From Dermatophagoides farinae (Eukaryota > Arthropoda > Arachnida > Sarcoptiformes > Pyroglyphidae), in contig NC_134684.1 in the NCBI RefSeq assembly GCF_024713945.1, forward strand, positions 2,957,001-3,021,000: DNA of 64,000 nt. Direction: 5' to 3'. Every line of letters starts with the position of its first letter. Position 1 is the first letter of the stretch. Of the stretch, positions 1 to 11,470 are shown piece by piece. The notes below the pieces were generated by a model. It did not search any database, was not told the origin of the DNA, and was given only the letters and a program-made list of their open reading frames with translations. The translations under genes were made by a program, and so were the position numbers.

Positions 1-1208
1 TAAACAACATCAGAATGATGATGTGGATGATGATGATGATAATAGAACAAATCAGAATAAATTATTCATCACACATCACATACACTAGGCAATGTTTATT
101 CAGCCATAATAATCAAATGAAAAAGAAAAATTGATGAAACAATTTCTAGCGACAATAACTTGACAACAAATCGAATGACAAATAAAAAAATGAATGAATG
201 AAAATTACAATCATTTACAAATGAATGATTTTCATAACATTTACACCACATGATATTGATTGCTAAATCAAAAAAAAAGAAAAAAATTGTACAAGTGTAA
301 CTGTAATCAAATTTAATGATGTTAGCAGATTCATATCATGTGTAAATTTACCAATTGGCAACAAAAAAAAATGATTTGTTTCGATTGTTGATAATGTGCA
401 AACATTTGGATTTTTGTTTTGTTTTTACTGTTCAGTAAATTTTCTTTTTCAATGTGTGTCTGTGTGTGTGCGTGCATGAATTTTGTTTACTTTTGTTGCA
501 GTATCATTGAATCCATGAAGAATATTTTTTTGGTGGTAGTAGGCTATTGTTAAAAAAAAAAAGAAAAAGAGAAAAAAAATTGAAAGAATTGATTAATTGG
601 GCGTGTGGATAATCAATTTTATTCATATCTATCAATAGTCATACCATTATATATTAATATTATCATCATCTCAATGATTTGTAATCATCATCATCATCAT
701 CATTGACAAATTCAATTTGAATTGAAGTAGAAAAAAAACCAAACGAACAATGAATTTTTTTTCCACCAAATGTTTGCCCATTTTGTTTGTGAATGTCAAA
801 TGTTCATTTACATAGACAACAACATACAAACACCACTTACACTTGCCATATTACATATAACATCCAATTGAAATGATGAACCAAACAACAACAAAAAAAA
901 CGACTCATATGGATCGTTCGTTTTTTTCCATTCTGGTCTTTGTCATTGTTGTTGCTGCTGCTGCTGTTATTATTATTGTACAAATGAAATTCTTCAATTC
1001 ATTGAATCCACCGTAGATTGAATGGTAAAAAGCAAAAAAAAAAAATATTTAATTTTGACATCACAAATTGACTGACTGGCATGGTATTGTATTGTACATA
1101 TGTGTGTATGTGTGTGTGTTTATTGCACGTGCCATGAGAAATTTGAATTGAATTGAAATGAAGAAAAAATTTTGGAACAATCAAAACGTGTGTGCCATAT
1201 GTGTTTTT

Positions 1209-1231
<23 letters not shown>
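1209..1231. repeat. (TG)n microsatellite
   Basis: Uninterrupted TG dinucleotide run of about 11 units, in the non-coding region left of the phosphate transporter. Confidence 0.9.
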
Positions 1232-1239
<8 letters not shown>

Positions 1240-1606
1240 ACATTAATTTTATTCTTTAAGTAATGTGTGAAAGAATTAGATGAGAGAATTTTTGTTGGTT
1301 GTCTCCCTTTTGACATATTATATTATATATATTATTGACATTTATAGCTGTTGTAATAATAAAATGATGATGATGATGATGACAATCAAAAATCCACTTG
1401 AAAAAAAACAAGAATAATATTGGTCCATTTTTTGTCAGGAGAACAAAACAGAAAACAATGACAGAATTTTTTGAGAATTCATTTATTTTTTTTTCTATTT
1501 TGACATTACCAGAATCGATTGAACAGAACAGAGTTACTTTCCATTATATGATCAATGAAACAATGGGCGCCAAAGGGAATTTAAAATTTTGCCGTTTGCA
1601 TGATGT

Positions 1607-1618
1607 GCCATCTATTGA
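1607..1618. promoter_or_regulatory. CTCF-like core, variant (TGCCATCTATTG)
   Basis: Differs from the exact copies only in the first C; reverse complement TAGATGGCA still fits YAGRKGGCR. Isolated in non-coding DNA. Confidence 0.25.
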
Positions 1619-2652
1619 TGGGAATTGATGATATTTATTATCGATATTTTGAATCAATTTTTTTGTTTTGTTTCATATATGATACATTACCAGAAAATAA
1701 TTGTTCCATTGCCGTGATAATTAAATAGTTCGTTGTTAGAGTCCTTTGATATCGACTCGCCAAAAGATGCATAATATTTTTATAGATCAAAATAGAAATG
1801 AAAAATTTTTTTTTTCTTACTCATTCTCTCTATGTTGAATTCAAACGAGAAGAAAAGAAAAATTTTTCCATTTTTATTCGGGCCATGAATATTAATTTAA
1901 AAAAAAATCGTTTCGAACGGCCAATATTATGCAAATTTTGACGAAGCGATTCAAGGTTTCAAATTTCAAGTTTTTTTTTCTCTGCAATAAATTCTGCTAA
2001 CTGTAGATGATGATAATGATGATTATCGAAATGGGAACAAGTTGAAAAAAACGACCAGTGAAAAATTTACCGTTAAGGTTTTTTTTGTAGCGTAAAAAAA
2101 ACAAAATTCAGTCCAATGAATTCATATGACACACACCGCACACACACTATAATCATCATCATCATCATCATCATGATCATAGTCTTAAAACATCATCATT
2201 GTATGATGGCAAGAATGAGAATGAATGCAGATCCAGAAAAAAAAACATTGAAACATTATGGATATATAAACAGGTTTGACTTACCAATTTGATTTGAGTT
2301 TGGTATTTGGTTGGCTGGTTGGTTGGTTGATGGTTGTAAATGAGATTACTTACTATAGTCAAGGCAAAAAAAAAAATTTTTATTTGTCTCAAACCGATCC
2401 CGATGACAACGATGATTGTTGATAATAATAATAACAATAATATAAATGGATAGGCAACAAGGCAATATATTTTTTTTTGTCGTTGTTGTCTTGTTCCCGA
2501 ACGCTTATCTCGACGGATATATAAATATTAGAGACGAGATCATCTTTTACACACACACACAAACCGTGTGTTTAAATATGTTGCAATAATCAGTAAAAAA
2601 AAACCATATAATAATAATCCAAACATTGGATGATTGTCACCAACCGTTTTTG

Positions 2653-2653
<1 letters not shown>

Positions 2654-2683
<30 letters not shown>
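2654..2683. repeat. (CAT)10 microsatellite
   Basis: Ten uninterrupted CAT units. The same trinucleotide recurs as dozens of shorter runs on both strands across the window, in coding and non-coding DNA. Confidence 0.9.
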
Positions 2684-4261
2684 AGGTTTAGTAGTTTGAT
2701 TTTTGGTTGTTTGGTTATTTTGAAACAACTAACCGACCGATCCAATTGGCCATAGTAATAGTGAAATGAAATAAAAAAAAAATAGTGCAATCAAATGCCA
2801 TTATTTGATTAGTCGGTTTGATGATGATGACGATGATGGTGATGGTGATGGTGATGTGGTTGTCACCGGGAACTATTATCATCATCATCATCTTATGGTT
2901 ATTTATATGACTGTTTGTGGTTGGTGACAATATTTACATTTGAACGTAATATATTCATGTTTTGTAGTGTTGTCGTATAGTAGTATATACCATTGATATC
3001 AATATGGATCAGTATCATTTATTGGTTTATTTATGTATTAACTAAATATATAAATAAAATGGTATCTGGAACATGTATGGTATGCACAAATATTATAATA
3101 ATGCACATGGCCTACATGCATGAAATTGTATGTGTTTTGTTTTATCTTTTATTTTTTTTTTTTTTTTTTTGTTACATATTTCAAACTATAATCCATTAAT
3201 CGATAATGATGGTGAATGGAGATGTATTCGATAATTTTAGACATTGTTGTTGTTGTTGTTGATTATTTTCATTTCATTCAATTGATCTGTTTTATCTTTC
3301 ATTTTTTTTTGTGCATTCAATATCAATCCTAACATTGTGTAATGATTACCATTCCATTATCGTTCATATTGTTGACATAAGCTCCATAAGGTGTGTCCCA
3401 CATGCATGTATGCATGTATTTAATGGTACAACCTCGAAACGTTTATTTTACTGATAAGGAATTTCAAGTGAAAGTTCTTTTGATGATGTATAAATTGAAT
3501 TGATATGTGGTATCTAAGCAACCAATCAATTTCCATCAGCTAACAAACACCTATTGTATTTGGTATTTTCATTTTCGTTGTAGTTCAAATATTAGAAATT
3601 TTTTTTTTCTTTATAATACAAGAGAATTGTTTGAAAAAGATTGGGATGACTAAAAAAACTGCCAAAAAATCAACCGAAAATCAAACAAAAGGAATCAAAA
3701 AAAAAAAATTAACCTAAATTATTTGAGTGTCTAGCCAATATTGTTGTGTCTGTTTTGTTGTTGTTGTTGTTGTTGTTGTTAGTTTGATTTCATTAATCTA
3801 ATCAATTTCACAATATCTATAATGAGGAGATTAAGATCAAATAGAAAAAAAATTGAATCAATCAAAAATGAACAAACAAACTAATAAATTGATTTTCACT
3901 TCAAAACCAAAATGTCCGTTTTACACACACACACACACACCAAATTGCAATTGATTTGAATTGTGATCAATACATTGATTATTGTAATCTTTAACATAAT
4001 ATTTTTCGAGGAATTATGTTGATTTTTGGTTATAGTTAGCATATTGATTAGAGCCATTTTTTCCATTGATTATCCATGTGTTTTTTTTAAACTATCATTG
4101 AAGCACAGTCAATATTTTTTTCATATCATATTGATGTGTGGCTATATAAAATAACAAATCATTTGTTTTTCAATTTGATTCATTTTTTTATTATTATTAT
4201 TGTTTTTCATGGCAGATTGGAATTTTTTTGTTTTCAAATTCAATTTGTTCAATTTAACGAT

Positions 4262-4272
4262 AATAGATGGCG
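4262..4272. promoter_or_regulatory. CTCF-like core (AATAGATGGCG)
   Basis: Exact reverse complement of CGCCATCTATT, 1.7 kb upstream of the SLC34 start codon. Confidence 0.35.
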
Positions 4273-4654
4273 TGAAAGTCGACGGTTTAAATTTTTAGAT
4301 TCCCAAATTCTTGAAAACTATTTTTTTTTTTTTTTTGAAATTGCATTAATCGTTACTTTCATATTATATAACTAACCAACCTAAATTCTCTAAATTATTC
4401 TATATTGTTCATAGAGATAGACGTCATATCAGTGTTTGTATTACATAAAATAAATGTTTATTTTTAGAATAAATTCATTGGCAATTGTCTGGAATCGATT
4501 TTGATCACTGATCATGATGATGACGATGATGATGATTGGATAATAACACAAGTCAATACAGCTATCATTTCAAGTTCAACTACTGTTTTTTGTTTGTTTC
4601 AGTCTTTCTATGTGAATTCTTAATGAAATAAAGATAAAGCACGTGTGTGTGTGT

Positions 4655-4695
4655 GTGCATTGTTCATTGTGTATTATATACAATGAACAATGCAC
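4655..4695. repeat. Inverted repeat, 16-bp arms
   Basis: The left arm GTGCATTGTTCATTGT (4655-4670) is matched exactly by its reverse complement at 4680-4695, with a 9-nt spacer (4671-4679). It can form a 16-bp stem with a short loop on either strand. It directly abuts a (GT)n run. No coding or mobile-element context is visible. Confidence 0.85.
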
Positions 4696-5384
4696 AGAAT
4701 TTTTCTTTCTTCTTTTCCACTTTGGTATTATACTTCATTTCTAGCCATGAAAATGATATCATCATCATCATCATTATTATCAGAATCGGTTGGCGTTTCA
4801 AGAATCATACGATTCTGTCTGGCCAATAATGGTGGTGGGGGGTGGTGGTAATGAATCTTTTTCATTGACAAAACCATATCAAATATCTGTTCATGAATTA
4901 TATATCATATATACCACTATTATATATGTTGTAATGAATTTTTCTTTTCTTTTTTTTTACTTTTGTATGAATTATTCCACTACAACTGAATTTTATTTGA
5001 AATGTTCGATGATATTATTCAATATCACATAGCGATATGATGGAGACGTCGCAGAATCAAGAATCGGATACAACTACCACATTATCCGTGCGGTATTTGT
5101 GTGTGTATGTATCGAGTCAAGTCGAGCCCGAATATATTGTCTATGATGATTACCGAAAATGTGTGTATTTGATTTGGTATATGTGTCTGTTTATGATATT
5201 CTGATATCGTTTATTTTATGCATTGTCACATACCAACCGCTGTTTTTTTCAGACAAAAAAAAATAATAATAATAATGACGATGATTAAAACTTTGTCAAT
5301 CATTCAATCATTCGATATTTAATTCCATTCAACTAACAAAAAATCACAACCAAACAAATTCCATGACAGATCCTGTGATTTATT

Positions 5385-5418
<34 letters not shown>

Positions 5419-6006
5419 ACGAATACATCTACAACGATATATTCTACAATTGAAAATTGTTAATGATTGAAAATTTTTCTAATCATTGAATTATTTGTAA
5501 CATCATCATCATCATAATCATGTTGTTGATCTATTTATCCTTGTCAATGTTATTATTACAGTGGCCATTTTTATTGCCAACATTTATATCATCATATCAA
5601 ATCAAGAATAAATTCATACCATCCTTATTATTATTATTATTATTTACTATTATTATCTGATCAATATATTTATTGATTTATTGCCGTTTTTCACACACAC
5701 ACACACAAACACACACATAGACACACACACATTTATACCATCATTATCATACAAAAAAAAAGAATGAATTCTGAAAAATTCTGAAATATGATTCTGAAAA
5801 AAGAGAAAAAAAAATTTAAATATTAATTGAGTGCCTCGATTTTATATTTTTTTTTGTCCCAATTTCTAAAAAAATTTCATTTATTAAAACACACACACAC
5901 ATAGACAGATACATAGACACACAGAGACATCTTTATATTTTTATTCATTGTTTTTTGACTTGTTTGTTTGATTGTTCATTTGATCGATTTCATCATCATC
6001 ATCATC

Positions 6007-6216
6007 ATGTCAGTATATTCAACTGTTCCAAATTCAAAAATTTTTTTCAAACAAATTACCGATAGCAATAGTAGTGATCATCAACATAATTTTTTCAACA
6101 ATAATTTTAATAATGGATTCATGATAAATTTAAACCAAATTAATGGTAATTCTACGATGATTTCCACTTCGAACAACCATGCAGTGGCCAATGATTCATC
6201 ATCATTAAATCGAGAG
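6007..6216 (+). CDS. SLC34: SLC34 exon 1 (N-terminal cytosolic segment)
   Basis: Seventy codons starting [10 protein letters not shown]; Asn/Ser-rich, no membrane segment. The donor is GAG|GTTATT and the intron is 96 nt with acceptor CATAG. Phase 0. Confidence 0.8.
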
Positions 6217-9200
6217 GTTATTTTCTGTTTTCTGTTGTTTTTTTTTTCTTCATTGCTTGTTCATTCCATATATATTCAAATGAATTTTTTTTTTCTTCTT
6301 CTCTTGACATAGGAATTTCATATTGCATTGACACCGCCAAATACACCAACACATGGTGTAATAATCAATACTACTGGACCACCAGATGATGAACCATTAC
6401 AAACGGAAGCGGATGATGATGATCCATTTGGACAACCACGAGCATTTATTCTGATCAATAATAGTGATTCAACACAATCAACACCATCGGATTTACGATC
6501 ACTATGTGATACACCAGATTCACAAGAACCATGGAATCTACCACAATTATCACAATCTAGTGGTCCTAAATGGAATGGTAATTATTGTATAATTTAATTT
6601 AGTTTTACAAAATACAAAAAAAAACATTACTTTATTTTTAAAACGCCCAATCAGCAACAAGGATTCCCACTACTAAATGTTTAGAGGTTATTTTTGGGTT
6701 TAAAAAAAAATAATGTACGCGTAGATTTATTGTTCCTTGTTTTGCTTTAGTTAGTTAGAAAGCAGAAAAGAATATCGGGTATAGAATGTAGTCTTTTTTA
6801 TGCCATTTTTTTCGTTTTATTGTTTTTACCATTTGAATTACCGGTGCCTTTGGCATTTTTGAATTTTATTCTGTATTCGTAGTGAATGATGAAATGTGTT
6901 GCAATGCAGTATATATATATATTCTAAACATAATACCCCGATACCCGATTATATAGCGTATCGCTAACAGATTTATATACACGAATCTATCTATATCTTT
7001 ATGACGCTAAGCATTTTGTGATTACACTCTACACACTTTTTTTTCATTGCTAGATCTAGCTCAGCATACGTTGATGCAGCTTTTGCATCCAATAGATGGT
7101 GCAGTCATTCAATAGAACATAGAAAGGATTTAAATTCAAATATTTTTCGAATTTTGATAGTGACACACGTGATTTTCATTTTGTGTACATGTATTAGTAT
7201 GAGTATGATGATGAGTATTTGATGAGTATGATTATATATGAGTATTATTTTTATCAATTCTAATCTAATCATCATCATCATTTTTGATTTGATTCTGAAT
7301 TCGAATTTGAATTCGAATCATTTTCATTTCATTGTTTGTTCATTCATCATCATCATTTCATTAGTGATTTTGTTTAACAAAAATAAACAAAGAAAAAAAA
7401 TGCCAAACGAACAAGAAAGAGCACGTAGGCATGAATATATGCGTGCTTATCGCGCCAACCAAAAAGATTCCTGTTACAAGAATGAAGTAGAAAGTCGATT
7501 TGGAAGAGTTGTTATTCTCGCTTCCTCCTTTGAAGGTAGTGCTCGAATTATCATGACGCTATGGCTATTGTTGCAAAGTATGGTTTCTCAGAATTATTCA
7601 TAACCATGACTGCAAACACGGAATGGCGTGAAATTATCGAAAATTTGCATCCAAATCAAACTGCTTTTGAACGACCAGATTTGATTGATAGAGTTTTTAA
7701 AAAAAAAACTTAATCATCTGATGGAAATCATATACAAAAAGGCATATTTCGGTAGATGTCAAGCCTATGTCTATACAATTGAATACCAAAAACGTGGATT
7801 GTATTGTTGGTTAATAGATGCGGATAAACTTGACATAGTGGAAAATATTGACCGATACATTTCGGCTCAAATCCCAACTGACAATCCAGATTATGAGTTT
7901 GTCAGAGAAATTGTTCTGAAGCATATGATACACACATGTATGCCTAATTGTTGTCTCGAAGAAGACAGCGAATATAATAAAAAATTTCCAAAGCCCTTCG
8001 AGGCTGAAACAGTGATTGAAAACGATGGTTATACTGCTGTACTGGGCTGATCCTTCAATTTCCTTTAATTTATATCAATAAAATAATTTAATAATTCACT
8101 GTTGTTGTTGTTGTTTATCTTTTTGTCATTTACCCAAAAAAAAATAGAATTGGATTACAAAAGAAAATTAGTTCATATCACCATCATTGTATTAAAATTG
8201 ATAGCCATTCTATTATTATTGTATTCATTCATTTGTTCATTGGAATTATTGAGTACATCATTTCGTTTACTTGGTGCACGTGTGATTGGAAATTTTTTCC
8301 AAGATAATGAATTATTACAGAATCCTATTGTTGGCCTAATGATTGGTGTATTGGTCACCGTATTAGTACAATCATCATCAACATCAACATCGATCGCTGT
8401 TACTATGGTTGCATCAAGAAGTATGTTTGAAACAGTAAACATTCATTCATAATTAAATGTCATCATCATTAACCTAATTGAATTTATTTATTTTTTATCT
8501 GATATATTCAATTAATATTAGTTATTCATGTACGTCAAGCAATACCAATTATGATGGGTGCAAATATTGGCACATCGGTTACGAATACAATTGTATCATT
8601 AATGCAATCGGCTGATCGTGATGAATTTGGACGTGCATTTGCTGCCGCAACCGTACATGATATGTTTAATTGGTTAACTGTAATGGTTTTATTACCAATT
8701 GAAATGACTACACATTATTTGGAACGTCTTACAACGTTTATGGTTGAAAAATTTTCTGGTGAACTACAACAAGGATAAAATGGCAAATCATCAATTTCTT
8801 AATCATTTAACAAAACCATTGACTAGTCGTATTATACAGGTTAGTATATAGAATTTCAATAATTTTTTTTTTGTTTTGTTTCGTATTGACTATCGTTTGT
8901 TCATCAATAATAATAATAATAATAATAACCAGATTGATAAAGATCTATTGGAAGAGATGGCATATGGTAATCATAGTGCATTGGATCCGAATCGTCATCT
9001 ATTGATTCGTTGCTGTAGTTCGAAGAATCTTCCATGTTACCGGAAATGTAAATTTAAAAAAAAAATTTTTATTTCATTTTAATTAATATATAAAACATTT
9101 CTCTTCGTTTAGGCTCATTATTTGGTTGGCTTAGTTTTGCCGATACGCCTACCGGTTTGATATTACTTGCTATTTCCATTCTGGTTCTGTGCCTTTGTCT

Positions 9201-10670
9201 AATGTTATTGGTTAAAGTTCTTAATTCCATGTTAACGTCAGTATATAATTGATTAATGTTTATATTAATATAATTCGTACTAATGATAAATTTTCTATAA
9301 AATCAAATAGGGGCCAAATAGCAAAATTAATTAAACGTACCATGAATCGTACATATGCATTTCCATATTCATTGATTGCCGATTATTCAGCCATTTTAGC
9401 TGGCTGTATACTTACCATATTGGTACAATCATCATCGATATTCACATCGGCATTAACACCATTGGCCGGTATTGGTATCATTTCATTGGAAAAAATTTAT
9501 CCATTAACATTGGGTGCAAATATTGGTACAACAACTACTGGTATATTGGCAGCATTAGCTGCTGATCCGAATCGTTTACATGATACAATGCAAATTGCTC
9601 TTTGTCATCTATTTTTCAATATTTCTGGAATATTATTATTCTATCCAATACCATGTATGCGTATACCGATTCCATTGTCACGAATGTTAGGACATATTAC
9701 AGCCAAATATCGATGGTTCTCCATATTCTATTTATTAATGATGTTCTTCATGCTTCCACTTATTGTTTTCTCATTATCGACATTGGGTTCGTTCGCAATG
9801 TTGATCATTGGCATACCATTTTTATTATTGGTCATGATTATCGTTGCAATCAATTTAATTCAACATCATCTTCCACATTGGCTTCCATCATGGTTAAAAA
9901 ATTGGCGATTCTTGCCACTATGGATGCGATCATTAGATCCATTAGATCGACTTATAACACGTTTAAGTAAACAATTTGGATGTGCAAATTGTTGTGCTAC
10001 AAGTGGCCAATTACAACATATGCGATTTGAACGTGGCCATGATGGAACCAAATTATTGGGTCATCATTCTGATACACATCATTCAAGGCTACATATATTG
10101 GGTGCAATGTATCGTTCCAATAGTGAACAACATTTAAGCGATAGTCTTCTAATTGAACAACATCGACATCATCGTCATCATCAAACATATGATCGGCCAA
10201 GTGTTCCGGAAACAATTAAAAGAGTGATATCGAAATTAGCTAAAGCAAGTCAAATTAATTCAAGTCATCAAAATATTAGTAGTAGTGGTGGTGGTGGTGT
10301 TGGAAACAACATAAATCGTCGACATCGATATAGTAATGGTTGGCAACAACCATCAACAACAACAACAACGACCACAGATGATTCACATCCGAATTGGTCA
10401 TTATTTAATTCACATACAGTACATGCCGGATCTCAAGTACATCGTTATCATTATCCTAGTTCACCATTTTCACGTGCTAGCACACAGATGGAATATATTA
10501 CTAGAAGAAATATTGATCATTCAACGGATCAAACTATTATTCCATTGCCATCATCATCACCACTATCATCATCAATACCACTAGAATCAACAACAACAAC
10601 AACAACATCATCATTATTATCACCAAATAATGATCCATTGGCCACAGTGGACGAAACAAAAATTCTTTGA
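6007..10670 (+). CDS. SLC34: Sodium-dependent phosphate cotransporter, SLC34 (NaPi-II) family
   Basis: Electrogenic Na+/phosphate symporter of the plasma membrane. Exons: 6007-6216, 6313-6577, 8148-8420, 8522-8839, 8933-9047, 9113-9236, 9311-10670; about 887 aa. The first ATG is at 6007 with A at -3; an upstream in-frame TTG is not a credible start. Each half of the carrier has a QSSS signature typical of the family: residues from about 233 ([16 protein letters not shown]) and from about 474 ([10 protein letters not shown]). [11 protein letters not shown] and [10 protein letters not shown] follow them. A long hydrophilic N-terminus (~158 aa) and a Ser/Thr/His-rich C-terminal tail flank the membrane core. 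All exon phases agree except for one extra base near 8773 in exon 4, which puts a TAA in frame at 8776. Family sequence resumes in the next frame immediately after it, so I treat the gene as functional with an indel. Intron 2 carries a Helitron fragment. The exon structure is my inference; family assignment is secure. Confidence 0.93.
6313..6577 (+). CDS. SLC34: SLC34 exon 2 (N-terminal segment)
   Basis: Begins [15 protein letters not shown] and ends PKWN; acidic and proline-rich, consistent with the cytosolic N-terminus of SLC34 proteins. Donor AATG|GTAATT, phase 1. The Helitron-bearing intron follows. Confidence 0.82.
6578..8147 (+). other. SLC34 intron 2 (1.57 kb)
   Basis: The longest intron of this gene; the other five are 64-101 nt. 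It carries the Helitron remnant at 7400-8050. The stretch 6600-7240 looks less repetitive and less AT-rich than the flanks, so imported DNA may extend left of the recognisable fragment. I found no clear Helitron terminus (5' TC, 3' hairpin plus CTRR). Confidence 0.75.
7400..8050 (+). pseudogene. Decayed, internally deleted Helitron Rep/helicase fragment in SLC34 intron 2
   Basis: Helitrons encode a Rep (HUH endonuclease) plus helicase protein. Three pieces line up with its Helitron_like_N region. (1) From the ATG at 7400, a basic stretch with [15 protein letters not shown], as found at Helitron protein N-termini, runs without the usual several hundred residues into [15 protein letters not shown]. 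(2) In another frame from about 7555 it continues [20 protein letters not shown] and onward. (3) After an A-run near 7700 the frame shifts again and continues [13 protein letters not shown], then a HMIH and [12 protein letters not shown] block. The family's P-H-x-H catalytic motif expected right after KRGL is absent (YCWLIDADK instead). It ends with TGA at 8048 and no helicase follows. It is therefore a dead, non-autonomous fragment, in the same orientation as the host gene. It could also be a chimeric non-autonomous Helitron; the family call rests on motif recognition. Confidence 0.83.
8148..8420 (+). CDS. SLC34: SLC34 exon 3 (first QSSS motif)
   Basis: Starts [10 protein letters not shown] and enters the first transmembrane segments. 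It ends in [17 protein letters not shown], the first inverted-repeat signature. Donor AGAA|GTATGT, phase 1. Confidence 0.92.
8522..8839 (+). CDS. SLC34: SLC34 exon 4 ([11 protein letters not shown]; contains a frame break)
   Basis: Encodes [20 protein letters not shown] and the following helices. At 8773-8778 the frame reads GGA TAA. Dropping one base gives [20 protein letters not shown], which fits the family (compare TKPFT in vertebrate members), and this frame joins exon 5 in phase. No GT-AG micro-intron with suitable phase fits the site. Confidence 0.85.
8933..9047 (+). CDS. SLC34: SLC34 exon 5 (extracellular loop)
   Basis: [20 protein letters not shown] followed by a Cys-containing stretch ([14 protein letters not shown]), matching the position of the large extracellular loop, which in this family holds disulfides. 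It is shorter than the vertebrate loop. Phase 0 in, phase 1 out (AAAT|GTAAAT). Confidence 0.82.
9113..9236 (+). CDS. SLC34: SLC34 exon 6
   Basis: Encodes [20 protein letters not shown] and a long transmembrane segment ending VKVLNSMLT. Two donors are possible; AAC|GTCAGT (phase 2) is chosen because it joins exon 7 in frame as NSMLTGQIAK, as in the family, while TCA|GTATAT does not. Confidence 0.85.
9311..10670 (+). CDS. SLC34: SLC34 exon 7 (second QSSS half and C-terminal tail)
   Basis: Carries the second half of the transporter ([42 protein letters not shown], then membrane helices to about [10 protein letters not shown]). A cytosolic tail of roughly 250 aa rich in His, Ser and Thr with poly-Gly and poly-Thr runs follows, ending TKIL before TGA. 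Single long 3' exon. Confidence 0.93.
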
Positions 10671-11464
10671 ATGTTTTCAACTTATATAAATGAATACAAA
10701 AACAAATCAACTGAATCCAAATCATCGTCATCATCATCAACAACAACAACAACAACAACATGAACAGATGAAATTTTTTATTTTTTAAAATTTCAAAAAC
10801 AAAAAAATTAAATTTAAATTAAAAATTTGGCTGTTTCCAATGTGATAAAATTTGGCTCTCTTTATCTCTCACCCCTTGTTTGGTAGAATCCATCATGAGT
10901 TCTATCACTAAGAAAAAAAAAATTTTTTTTTGGATATTTTTCTAACCCAACAATCATCTAGTCACATTTTTTTCTGTTTCTGTCTGTGTAATCAAATCAT
11001 TTGAATATTATTGTAAATATAACTCTCTTTTTTTTGTCAGCAAACAAAAAAAAATCAATTTATTAATTTGAATACAATCGATTGATTATCGATTATTCTT
11101 GCATTCATAATATTCACAGCAACATTTATTCATGTTCAAAAAAAAAAAAAAAAAAAAAAAACAACAGACAAACATTATCTCAAATACACGGCTACAAATT
11201 AAAATTTATAAATGGAATAAGTTTCGAATGAATTGTTGAATTGATTTTTTTTGTTGTTGTTGTTGTTGTTCTGTTTTGTTTTCTTACATCTTTGTATTCT
11301 CATTATATATTTGTGTTTTTAGCTGTGATATTTTATAATTTGATTGCTTGATATTTTCTCTGTATTCTGGTTTGTGTATATTTGGTCAGTGATACAGACA
11401 GACATAACTACTGGATAAAATGTTTATTTTTTTCCATTATCCGTTTGTTATTATAGGTTAATTA

Positions 11465-11470
11465 AATAAA
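11465..11470 (+). terminator. Candidate polyadenylation signal for SLC34
   Basis: AATAAA about 800 nt after the stop codon; a second AATAAA lies at 11547-11552. In such AT-rich DNA the hexamer is common by chance, so this is only a candidate. Confidence 0.25.

Larger units (their letters stand above)
1..6006. other. Upstream non-coding region, repeat-rich
   Basis: I see no exon with a family resemblance here. The sequence is AT-rich and made of (CAT/ATG)n, (CA/TG)n, (CAA)n and poly-A/poly-T tracts. Open frames in this stretch are translations of repeats or have no ATG. It must contain the 5' UTR and promoter of the transporter that starts at 6007, but no TATA box or initiator stands out against the AT-rich background. 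A hairpin and two CTCF-like cores in this stretch are listed separately. Confidence 0.6.

Noticed and set aside
1398-1628. Open frame on + containing TFHYMINETMGAKGNLKF
   Set aside because: Not repeat-derived and looked briefly protein-like, but it lacks a nearby splice structure, recognisable domain or good start. It is likely chance.
7090-7105. CTCF-like core CAATAGATGGTG in SLC34 intron 2
   Set aside because: It has T in place of the key C in GGCG and lies next to the imported Helitron DNA; not counted with the exact copies.
8773-8826. A micro-intron to remove the stop in SLC34 exon 4
   Set aside because: Tested the GT and AG positions nearby; none gives both correct phases and a plausible length, and the flanking family alignment has no gap.
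9237-9242. Donor TCA|GTATAT for SLC34 exon 6
   Set aside because: Phase 0, whereas exon 7 needs a phase 2 partner; the donor four bases earlier fits.
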